This document shows, in pieces, positions 31,104 through 38,625 of a stretch of DNA of 64,000 nucleotides. Every line of letters begins with the position of its first letter. Position 1 is the first letter of the stretch. A model generated the notes under the pieces. The model was not told the DNA's origin. It saw only the letters and a program-made list of their open reading frames with translations, and made no database searches. Made by a program: the position numbers and the translations under genes. The DNA is from Paenibacillus senegalensis JC66 (lineage in GTDB: Bacteria > Bacillota > Bacilli > Paenibacillales > NBRC-103111), in contig NZ_HE610961.1 of NCBI RefSeq assembly GCF_000285515.1, positions 173,863 through 237,862 of the forward strand. The letters are read 5' to 3'.

Positions 31104-32290
31104 GCATATGTAGAAGAAAGGTAATGGGTCCTCACAGTGTTGCAATTATTGTTGTAGAGAAATAGGCTAGAATGCCTTTCCCTTGGCTTTGGTGTACACG
31201 GACGGCAATGAAATACCCAAGATAGAAGTCGAACGCAAGGAAGATGCCTCTCCGTTTGTCGGGAAACGTCTCGCTGTCTTGATTGAATACTCCGCTTGAG
31301 ACTCGGGAGTCTGACCAGCAACTACACGTGTAGGTTCCAAGCCAATGGACCCAGCCTCTGAACCTTTGCGCTCGGCAGTTCGCCCGCCTTGCCACCATGA
31401 CTCCAGTGTAAGATGACCTTGTAGCTGTAAGTGTTTTCGGCTAGCTTGTGAACGGAGAGGCAGACTACAGGAACCGCAGTGCTTTGCCGGTAAGGGCTAG
31501 TAATGCTTAGTAAGGCTCCAGTAAAGGTGTGGGGTGGCTTCGGCTTCGGCGGGAACGGGAGGCAGTAACCGCAGTAAAGGCAGTAACATCTGGCGAAGCC
31601 TTCTTTAAACGTACCCCCGTACTCACATACAGATTTAGATGTATATATACATAGTTACTTTTTTTACTTGGTTTACTGCGTTTCGTGTACACCGAGACAG
31701 AGGCGTGTAGTCATGTTTACTTGAGGGTTACTAAGGTTACTTCAGCTAGGTGGGACGGCACTTTGGAACCCCACTGGCCGCCCAGTCCCTTTCCTAATCT
31801 TGTAGTTTGTTGCCGGTCAGAGGGGCGGTCGGATGCCCGCAGGTTTGGCAAGCTGCTCGACGCTTGCCCAAGAGTGCGGCTTCCCGGCCACCACCGAAGC
31901 TCTCGGGCCAAACACTCGCCCCGGCTTCTTGCTCCTGCTTAGAACCTCTTGGCTTGGGGGTTCCGAAATATCCTAGCCGAGTTTCGTGTTTGCAGCGTGT
32001 TTGCAGCTTTCCAAATATCCCCGCACGTGTAGTTCTCCCAACCTCCCAATCCCTTGCGCCGTGAGGGTTCCGGCGAATGGTTCCGAGAAGCAAAAGAGGC
32101 ATTCCGACAGCTATGCGGACGGGTTTGACGAGCTTTTGAGCAGAATCGTCATTCGGGGGCGAGGGGTAACGACTCCCGCGGATTCTATGCCACTGTAGCT
32201 AGTCCCAGCATTGCCTGTACAACATTATGATAATATATGCCTTGAAAGTTATATAACAAAAATGTTATATTGTAAACAAGTCGTATTCGG
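31104..32290. other. Gene-poor, decayed stretch
   Basis: No intact gene is visible in this 1.2 kb. Short frames look like remnants. One is a rightward stretch reading YTDGNEIPKIEVERKEDASP then FVGKRLAVLIEYSA, another a leftward KLAENTYSYKVILHWSHGGK, and near 32112 one reads YADGFDE. Around 31525-31640 there are GGCAGTAA repeats and an AT-rich patch (31640-31680). The composition shifts to GC-rich near 31740-32080. It looks like degraded mobile or phage DNA. Confidence 0.5.
32112..32133. repeat. 22-bp repeat, copy 2
   Basis: Identical to 24306-24327 in the same orientation. It lies just before the decayed arsR and after the gene-poor stretch. Confidence 0.6.
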
Positions 32291-32353
32291 AGAAAAGAGA
32301 TGAGTGACACGAACTGGCACAACCTGGGTACCTATTATAAAGAGGTGAACCAA

Positions 32354-32531
32354 ATGCAAGTAGATGTTCCTGACATGGATGTCGCTACATTCAAGGCATT
32401 AGCCGAACCGAATGGCCATAGTTGAACTATTGAGGCACTCGCCTCGTACTGTTGGAGAAATTACCATGGAAGAAAGATTCAACAATTTAGATGATTATTT
32501 ATTGGAATTGAAAGACAAGGGAGTGTTCTAA
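32354..32531 (+). pseudogene. ArsR-family regulator, degenerate
   Basis: The frame starts MQVDVPDMDVATFKALAEPN and then hits a stop caused by a missing base or codon. In the next frame it continues MAIVELLRHSPRTVGEIT. The recognition helix region is deleted, and the sequence resumes with MEERFNNLDDYLLELKDKGV and a stop. The pieces match an ArsR regulator such as the intact one at 56902-57231, in the same order. It precedes an AHSA1 gene just as the intact copy does. Confidence 0.75.
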
Positions 32532-32554
32532 ATTTTTAAAATCTGGGAGGAATT

Positions 32555-33073
32555 ATGACATCCAATCATTCAATAAACTCAAAGATTGAAAATGATAAGG
32601 TTATAGTCTTAGAAAGAACATACGATGCTCCGCGTGATTTCGTGTTTAAGCTCTTCAAAGAACCGGAGCATGTTAAGCGTTGGTGGGGACCTTACGGTTG
32701 GGAAATACCGGTTTGCCACATTGATTTCCGTCCTGGCGGTATATGGCACTATTGTATGAAGTGCATCGATCCAAACTTAAAGAATTATTACGGTGTGGAG
32801 GCTTGGGGGAAAATTGTCTACAAGGATATTGTCGAACCCGAGTTTATTCGTTATATCGATTACTTTTCTGATGCTGACGGCAACATTGATGAATCCATGC
32901 CAGCACCAGAAGTTACAATGTATTTCGTTGATTTAGGCGAACAAACAAAATTGGTCAGCCGTTACGTGTTCAATTCGAAAGAATCCCTCGAAGTTGTTCA
33001 GGATACGGGATTCTTAGAAGGAATGACACAGATTTTGGAACGATTGAACACGTTGGTTGAGTCATTAAAGTAG
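32555..33073 (+). CDS. AHSA1/SRPBCC-family protein
   Basis: The 172-residue protein has the SRPBCC pattern: VLERTYDAPRDFVFKLFKEP, HVKRWWGPYGWEIPVCHIDF, RPGGIWHYCMKCIDP, and a C-terminal helix (FLEGMTQILERLNTLVESL). AHSA1-like proteins form a deep hydrophobic pocket. Their ligands are mostly unknown. GGGAGGAATT precedes the ATG. Its ArsR partner upstream is broken, so expression may be constitutive or lost. It is a clear paralogue of the gene at 56368-56877. Confidence 0.88.
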   Translation: MTSNHSINSKIENDKVIVLERTYDAPRDFVFKLFKEPEHVKRWWGPYGWEIPVCHIDFRPGGIWHYCMKCIDPNLKNYYGVEAWGKIVYKDIVEPEFIRYIDYFSDADGNIDESMPAPEVTMYFVDLGEQTKLVSRYVFNSKESLEVVQDTGFLEGMTQILERLNTLVESLK

Positions 33074-33151
33074 CTGCACAACGAAACACATCATTAGTAA
33101 TGAACTTATTACAATCAGAAATAAGTATACGATGGGAAAGAGGATGATGAA

Positions 33152-33886
33152 ATGAATAAAAGAGACAACCATAATCCGCTGCCTGCAGTTGTTGATCGGG
33201 CTAGTTGGCAGGCAGAACTTGATGAATTGCGCATCAGAGAGAAAATGCATACTCGCGAAGGCGACGCAATTGCAGCAGCCCGCAGGCGGCTGCCGATGGT
33301 CGAGGTGGACTCAACTATCCAGTTAATAGGCCCGGATGGTCCTGTCACTTTGCTGGATACGTTCCAAGGCCGTCGCCAACTGATCGCCTACTATCACATG
33401 TGGCACACCGGCAAGCCTGCCGCTAAACAGTGCGAGGGCTGTACATTTTCCACGGCTCACATCAATGAGCTGTCCTATTTACATTCACGGGACGTCAGCT
33501 ACGCTACATTCTGTCAGGGGCCTTATGAGGAAAGCTCGCGATATCGTGACTTCATGGGCTGGAAGGTTCCCTGGTACTCAGTGCCCCAGGCTGCCGTGAA
33601 ACCGTTGATCGTAGATCGGCACTTCGGCATCCTGGTCTGCTATCTCCGGGATGGTGATAAGGTTTATGAAACTTATTGGACCACGGGCCGCGGCAACGAA
33701 CCAATGTCACCATCCTACGGATTGCTAGACCTTACAGTCTACGGCCGACAGGAGTTTTGGGAGGAGTCTCCCGAGGGTTGGCCGCAACATTGGGGCTCTA
33801 AAGGCGGTCAATTTCAGTTAGACGGCCGTCCAACTGCACAATGGTCCCGCCTAGCAGCAGGACATTCCGATGATCTCGGAAACTAA
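33152..33886 (+). CDS. DUF899-family thioredoxin-like protein
   Basis: The 244-residue protein matches DUF899: SWQAELDELRIREKMHTREG, AAARRRLPMVEVD, LIAYYHMWHTGKPAAKQCEG, CTFSTAHINELSYLHSRDVS, then a C-terminal ETYWTTGRGNEPMSPSYGLL. The family has a thioredoxin-like fold with a conserved CxGC region and unknown reaction. It follows the AHSA1 gene in the same orientation, and such genes often occur together with ArsR/AHSA1 modules. GGAAAGAGGATG precedes the start. Confidence 0.88.
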   Translation: MNKRDNHNPLPAVVDRASWQAELDELRIREKMHTREGDAIAAARRRLPMVEVDSTIQLIGPDGPVTLLDTFQGRRQLIAYYHMWHTGKPAAKQCEGCTFSTAHINELSYLHSRDVSYATFCQGPYEESSRYRDFMGWKVPWYSVPQAAVKPLIVDRHFGILVCYLRDGDKVYETYWTTGRGNEPMSPSYGLLDLTVYGRQEFWEESPEGWPQHWGSKGGQFQLDGRPTAQWSRLAAGHSDDLGN

Positions 33887-34042
33887 GACAAACTATGCCT
33901 ATATTAGTTCCAGTAAATTGGCAGTTCGCTGTCCCTATCCTTATCATCGAGCTTCGTGTTTGCGTTTGTTTGCAGCTTTTCAAACATATGAAAAACTCTA
34001 TAGAATCTTGCCTTAATGCCTGAAGATGACCTTACTACGATG

Positions 34043-34092
34043 AAAGAAAGCAGCCCACCGCATGCCATGCAAAGCGGGCTGCTTTCTTTTCA
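34043..34092. terminator. Bidirectional terminator
   Basis: AAAGAAAGCAGCCC pairs with GGGCTGCTTTCTTT over 14 positions, with A- and T-runs on both sides. It separates the rightward DUF899 gene from the leftward SLH gene. A similar hairpin plan is used elsewhere in this window. Confidence 0.85.
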
Positions 34093-34212
34093 CTTTATTG
34101 GCGGGGATAACCTGCCCGATTGTTTAGAGCCGGAGCGCCAGTCGTCCTTTATTTGTTGGCACCCTATCATCTTTACAAACGCAGCGTTGCCGCGAGTGAT
34201 GTGTAAGTTTGC

Positions 34213-37134
34213 TTATTTTTTCTCTAACACACGAAGGATAACGGTGGCGATCTCCGCTCTAGTAGCAAAAGCTTTCGGCCTAAACGCCTGATCCGGATAC
34301 CCGTCCATGATCCCATGCTGTACTACGGCCATAACTCGTGGACCAGCCCAGTCAGAAATGGATCCCTGATCTGCAAATATTGGGTCGAACGCGGCCGTTT
34401 CTAACGCCATTAAATTACCCATCATGACTGCCATCTGCTCACGTGTAAGCCAATCATCCGGACCAAAAGCAGTCTCGGCATAGCCCTGAATGACTCCGTA
34501 ATCATAAGCAGCAGAGATCATTTCAGCAGCCCAATGCCCGCGTACATCTTCAAAAGGCAGCGCAGCCGTACGTCCATCTTCTGGCTCAAGTTGAAACGCT
34601 CGTACCAACATGGTCACAAATTCTGATCTTGTCACGGATTTACCAGGTTGAAAGGTTCCATCCGGATAACCATTAACAATCCCCATGGCAACCAAACGAC
34701 GGATATTTTCCTCGGCCCAGTGTCCGCTAATATCAGATAAATAGACATCGGGTACTGTTTCTTCTGTTTCTTCCGGTTCTTCTGCTTCCTCTCTTTCTTC
34801 CATCTGTGAAGCTATCGCTGCAAATTTAGTAAGATGAGCAACGGTTCCGCTGATCATATTCTTTTCCCCATCTATGGTAACGTTATTTAGCTCAACCCAT
34901 TGGTTAGCTGTTTCGTTAAGCCAGTAAAGGGACACTTTCATGCCTTCCCTCTCAAGAAAGTCTTCATCCTCTGTTAACTCCAATTTTATGGTAACTTCCT
35001 TTTGAAACTTCCCGGCCTGATCTTTTTCCAGCTCGATAACTTCACTAACAAACTGCCCCTTTGCTGTTAACGACAGTGTATCGGCTAAAGCCAAAACCTC
35101 TGTGCTATGCAGCTTGTTAATCGTAAGGTAAAAAGAACCGCTCCACGCTCCCTCAGGGATAACAATCTGTCCCCCTTGAAAAGAAATGGTTGCCCCAGCA
35201 TGCGAAATCAGGTGGGTATTTGGAGGTATGCTCTCCCCGTCATTTGTATCACTATGGTTAGGCACATCCTCAATTACGGGTGTCGAGTTGCTGATCGTTA
35301 TCGCCAGTGTCTGCTGCTTCCCTGCACTAAATGTAAACGTCAGCTTAGTAGCGCCTGCAGGCAGGGCGGCCAGGTATTCCTTCTTGATCGTCACCACGTT
35401 ATCTGTCAGCGTGTAGTCGATCTCAGGAACCAGCCTCTTCTCTCCGTTTTCTATAGCAATTAACGTATTTCCCTTCCATGCTATTTCTGTTGTGACATCT
35501 GCATAAGCTGCTGAAGCCGTGTTTTTGTCAAAGCTCGCCGTCACGGGACTTAGCACACTATCTCCGACAACCGTTTGCGTGACGGTAAAGGTCACATCAT
35601 CCGCCATTTGGTCGGCCGTGACAGCAACCAGCCCTGTGTATGTCCCCGCTTCGAGTCCATCCTTCGCTTGGATGGTAAAGGTCGTTGACTCCAGCTCATC
35701 ATTCAAGGTTGCAGCTGCAGGCTGGCTGATCTCAAATGCATCAGCATCCGTTCCGCTTAAGGCCACCGCAACGCCTGTTAGCTCTCCTGTCCCACTCCTT
35801 GTGATCGTCATGGTTTTGATCTCTTGTGCGCCCGGCTCATACCCTTCCGTTAGCGGGATCATTTGCTGGTCCTGGATCTCCTCTATCGTATAGGTCAGCG
35901 AAAATAGTTTGATGATACGGTCGGCACTATAAGGGATCATCCAGATATTTTGGCCGTCAAACACACCGCTATTAAACGCACCTAACCCCTTTGAGAAGCC
36001 GCTTGGCCAATTTTTGTAGGTTGTCATTTCGCCTGTCGTCTTATCAATTCGCACCACCCCAATCCCATCTGAATAAGGAAGGAGCCAGATGCTTTGACCA
36101 TCATACACGCCGCCTTGAAAAACGCTCCCGCTTCCTTGCAAAGCATCACCAGGCAAGTCGTAGCTAGTCATCTCCCCTGTCAGCGTGTTGACTTTCACCA
36201 CCTGCAAAACGTTAAGGGGAACCAGCCAAACGTTCTGACCGTCATACACACCACCCGCAAAAGCATACGGATTCTTCGCAAACCCGGCTGGCCAAGCGTC
36301 ATAGCCTGTCATCTCACCGGTCTCCGTGTCCAGCTTCACAACCCGGTCTGCACTGTATGGAATCAGCCAAATGTTTCGGCCGTCGTACACTCCGCCCGCA
36401 AAGGAATACGAACCCTTCGTAAAACCGGCTGGCCAAGCGTCATAGCCTGTCATCTCACCCGTTTCCGTATTCAGTTCGATGACGCGATCAGCCGACTCAG
36501 GAATCAGCCACAGGCTATTACCAGCATAGATCCCGCCTGAAAAGGCGTATATTTCTTTTGTGAATTCCGCCGGCCAATTATTATAGCCTGTCATCTCGCC
36601 TGTTGCTGTATTCACCTTAACCACATGGCTGGCATTATAAGGGACCATCCAGATGTTCTCACCGTCAAACGCCCCTCCTCTGAATGACCCGACAAAGAGG
36701 CCCGCACCGCTCCCCCCTAGATCAAGGCCGGCAGGCCAGTCGTTATACCCCGTCATCTGCCCGGTCACGCTATCCACTTTCACAACCCGGTCCGCATCGA
36801 AAGGAAGCATCCAAATGCTCTGACCGTCAAATACCCCGCCAGCAAAGGCATAACGATCTTTTGTAAAACCGTCCGGCCAATCCTGATAACCAATCATTTC
36901 AATCTCTGTACCTAGCGGTTGAGCCGGAATAAGTCCGCTATAACTAAACCCATTCTGATTGTAAATGTAATCCACAATCCGTTCTGTACCAGAACTTAAG
37001 CTTATGGGCGTGCTGGGCTGCGAAACTTCTGACCCTGCAGCCGATGTACCCGCCGGTTGAAAAAATATATTATGAAATACAAGAAATAAGATCAGTAAAC
37101 TCGCCATTCTTTTGGCACGGTTGTTGTTTTTCAA
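34213..37134 (-). CDS. Surface SLH protein with seven-bladed propeller and X2-like domain (973 aa)
   Basis: A signal peptide (KRMASLLILFLVFHNIFFQP) precedes seven repeats of about 47 residues (residues about 75-425). Each holds an IWxIPYSADRVVKVDT-type strand, TGEMTGY and NWPAGFTK, fitting a beta-propeller. A Big/HYR-like domain follows, then an X2-like domain (SPVTASFDKNTASAAYADVT), a ZU5/GAIN-like stretch (SHAGATISFQGGQIVIPEGA) and three C-terminal SLH domains (SDISGHWAEENIRRLVAMGI, GYPDGTFQPGKSVTRSEFVT). It should be exported and held on the wall polymer. Translation starts at TTG after GAGGTGA. The ligand of the propeller is unknown. Confidence 0.85.
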   Translation of the reverse strand: MKNNNRAKRMASLLILFLVFHNIFFQPAGTSAAGSEVSQPSTPISLSSGTERIVDYIYNQNGFSYSGLIPAQPLGTEIEMIGYQDWPDGFTKDRYAFAGGVFDGQSIWMLPFDADRVVKVDSVTGQMTGYNDWPAGLDLGGSGAGLFVGSFRGGAFDGENIWMVPYNASHVVKVNTATGEMTGYNNWPAEFTKEIYAFSGGIYAGNSLWLIPESADRVIELNTETGEMTGYDAWPAGFTKGSYSFAGGVYDGRNIWLIPYSADRVVKLDTETGEMTGYDAWPAGFAKNPYAFAGGVYDGQNVWLVPLNVLQVVKVNTLTGEMTSYDLPGDALQGSGSVFQGGVYDGQSIWLLPYSDGIGVVRIDKTTGEMTTYKNWPSGFSKGLGAFNSGVFDGQNIWMIPYSADRIIKLFSLTYTIEEIQDQQMIPLTEGYEPGAQEIKTMTITRSGTGELTGVAVALSGTDADAFEISQPAAATLNDELESTTFTIQAKDGLEAGTYTGLVAVTADQMADDVTFTVTQTVVGDSVLSPVTASFDKNTASAAYADVTTEIAWKGNTLIAIENGEKRLVPEIDYTLTDNVVTIKKEYLAALPAGATKLTFTFSAGKQQTLAITISNSTPVIEDVPNHSDTNDGESIPPNTHLISHAGATISFQGGQIVIPEGAWSGSFYLTINKLHSTEVLALADTLSLTAKGQFVSEVIELEKDQAGKFQKEVTIKLELTEDEDFLEREGMKVSLYWLNETANQWVELNNVTIDGEKNMISGTVAHLTKFAAIASQMEEREEAEEPEETEETVPDVYLSDISGHWAEENIRRLVAMGIVNGYPDGTFQPGKSVTRSEFVTMLVRAFQLEPEDGRTAALPFEDVRGHWAAEMISAAYDYGVIQGYAETAFGPDDWLTREQMAVMMGNLMALETAAFDPIFADQGSISDWAGPRVMAVVQHGIMDGYPDQAFRPKAFATRAEIATVILRVLEKK
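35880..36900 (-). repeat. Seven tandem propeller-blade repeats
   Basis: Within the 973-aa gene the DNA repeats every 140-145 bp, encoding the blades. Adjacent copies in the middle (for example 36230-36480) are nearly identical, which points to recent unequal exchange or gene conversion. Confidence 0.8.
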
Positions 37135-37347
37135 ACGCTTTCACCTCAGTTATTTTCTAGACCTAAGCTCTTTTTGTTTGCTATTTCTACATTATAGAAC
37201 GATATACAGCAAGGTGGAAAGCAATTCCTTTTCGCAAGGGATCAAAAGAAAGGCTGCTGGAGACATCGTTGACTTTTTTTTCGCCTTTCCTCCAACTCCC
37301 TTGCATCTCGAGAGATAGCTTCCGCAAGACACGACTGCGCTGGAGTT

Positions 37348-37379
37348 GGGGTTTGGGGTTTGGGGTTTGGGGTTTGGGG
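37348..37379 (+). repeat. Telomere-like G-quadruplex repeat (GGGGTTT)n
   Basis: Five GGGG tracts are separated by exactly three Ts, on the plus strand, about 70 bases before the methyltransferase start. Four tracts suffice for a stable parallel or mixed G-quadruplex. The region is between divergent genes and near their promoters. Confidence 0.85.
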
Positions 37380-37448
37380 TTTGACGGTTGACGTTTATCG
37401 TTTCATGCCCTATGATTCGACTTATCTGCACAGTTGGAGGATGCTGCC

Positions 37449-38219
37449 ATGTCATTTAGTTACTATGGGGAATTATGCACCGAAGTTTATGATTTGACCA
37501 AAAAAGTCGGACAATCGATCGCTGGAGATATCGACTACTACCTCAAGCGGCTTGAAAATTGCCAAGGGCCGATACTGGAGGCGATGGCCGGCTCCGGCCG
37601 CGTCCTGATTTCCCTGCTGGAAGCCGGTTTGCAGGCGGAAGGCGTCGATTATTCTCCGGATATGCTAGCTTCCTGCTGCCGCCGCTGTGAAGAACGCGGG
37701 CTGCAGGCAAAGCTGTACCAATCTGATTTGCAAACCTTGTCTCTACCGACGCGGTATGAAGCGATTCTGATTCCAGCCGGTTCATTTCTGCTCATTGAGA
37801 ATCGCGAACAATCCGTACTCGCCTTGCAGCGGCTATATGAGCACTTGCAGCCGGGAGGCCGCTTGCTGATGGATATTTTCCTGCCGGAACCTCGCTTCGA
37901 GACCGGGGCATCAACGGATACTTCCACCTACGCCTTGCCGAATGGCGATACGATTACCCTGCAGCGCACATTAGTGGAAGCCGATTTCTTGCGCCAGTAC
38001 ACGGTCACGCATTTGCGCTATGAGAAATGGCGCGACGGCAAACTGCTCCAGACCGAGCTGCAGCGTTTTGCCCTGCGTTGGTATGGGGTGGAAGAATTCA
38101 AGCTGCTGCTGGCTGACATCGGATTCACAGACATTGTCGTGTCGGCTGATTTCGTCTATGGGCAAAAGCCGGTTCACGCCAACCAGACGTTCATGTTCGA
38201 AGCCGTACGCCCTTTATGA
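37449..38219 (+). CDS. Class I SAM-dependent methyltransferase
   Basis: The 256-residue protein starts MSFSYYGELCTEVYDLTKKV. It carries AdoMet motif I as GPILEAMAGSGRVLISLLEAG, then GVDYSPDMLASCCRRCEERG (motif II) and YEAILIPAGSFLLI (motif IV region). The C-terminal third has the FALRWYGVEEFKLLLADIGF block typical of small-molecule methyltransferases of this group. I start at 37449 because GGAGGATGCTGCC precedes the ATG. The TTG at 37434 would lie inside that ribosome site. The substrate is unknown. Confidence 0.85.
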   Translation: MSFSYYGELCTEVYDLTKKVGQSIAGDIDYYLKRLENCQGPILEAMAGSGRVLISLLEAGLQAEGVDYSPDMLASCCRRCEERGLQAKLYQSDLQTLSLPTRYEAILIPAGSFLLIENREQSVLALQRLYEHLQPGGRLLMDIFLPEPRFETGASTDTSTYALPNGDTITLQRTLVEADFLRQYTVTHLRYEKWRDGKLLQTELQRFALRWYGVEEFKLLLADIGFTDIVVSADFVYGQKPVHANQTFMFEAVRPL

Positions 38220-38366
38220 TCTTCCATTTTTGCCGGATCCGGAACTGCACTTAAATGGTAAAAGAGATCCTTGTCCAGTAATCATTATCAAGCTCGAGAT
38301 CGTATGACCGTTTCCATCGAATGTCCGGCAAAAGCGGAATGGCTTTCCTCCCCGCCGGGGGATCCA

Positions 38367-38441
38367 GCCTGCTTGCAGCGAAAGCTTGATCAGTTCGGCA
38401 ATGGGCGCGTCATCTTCGGCAATTAAGATGGAATATGGCAT
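38367..38441 (-). pseudogene. Response regulator, 5' fragment
   Basis: MPYSILIAEDDAPIAELIKL then SLQAG is the first strand, acidic pair and helix of an OmpR-type receiver domain. Similarity stops after 25 codons. The frame runs into sequence similar to the GLUG motif of the neighbouring SLH protein. It may be what remains of a second two-component system beside this locus. Confidence 0.6.
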
Positions 38442-38574
38442 ATTCTCCTCCATATAAGATGAAGTGTTCTATATCCCAATTAATCAGATTCGAATGCGTT
38501 TGTTGTCAAAAGCTCTTTTACAGCTCGCGTGCGGGATCCTTTTATGACTAATACTCCGCTTGGGATTCTGCTAC

Positions 38575-38606
38575 CAAAAAAAGGGGAACCCCGAAGGGCT
38601 CCCCTG
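38575..38606 (-). terminator. Terminator of the 1112-aa SLH gene
   Basis: On the minus strand GGGGAGCCC pairs with GGGTTCCCC across TTCG, followed by TTTTTTTGG, 20 bases after the stop. Confidence 0.85.
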
Positions 38607-38625
38607 CCTGCACAGATGAGGACAA

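Larger units (their letters stand above)
38220..38620. other. Intergenic remnants
   Basis: This 400-bp gap contains no intact gene. On the minus strand it holds a 25-codon response-regulator start and a short GLUG-like piece (TFDGNGHTISS), and it ends with the terminator of the large SLH gene. It looks like leftovers of deleted genes. Confidence 0.55.

Noticed and set aside
31132-31398. Leftward 88-codon frame in the gene-poor stretch
   Set aside because: It has no ribosome site or recognisable family, and the other strand also shows protein-like fragments, so the region is treated as decayed.
37130-37147. cre site at the start of the 973-aa gene
   Set aside because: The TTCAAACGCTTTCA match overlaps the ribosome site and start codon, so the similarity is largely explained by those signals.
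37348-37379. True telomere or linear replicon end
   Set aside because: Only five copies are present in the middle of continuous chromosome with ordinary genes on both sides.
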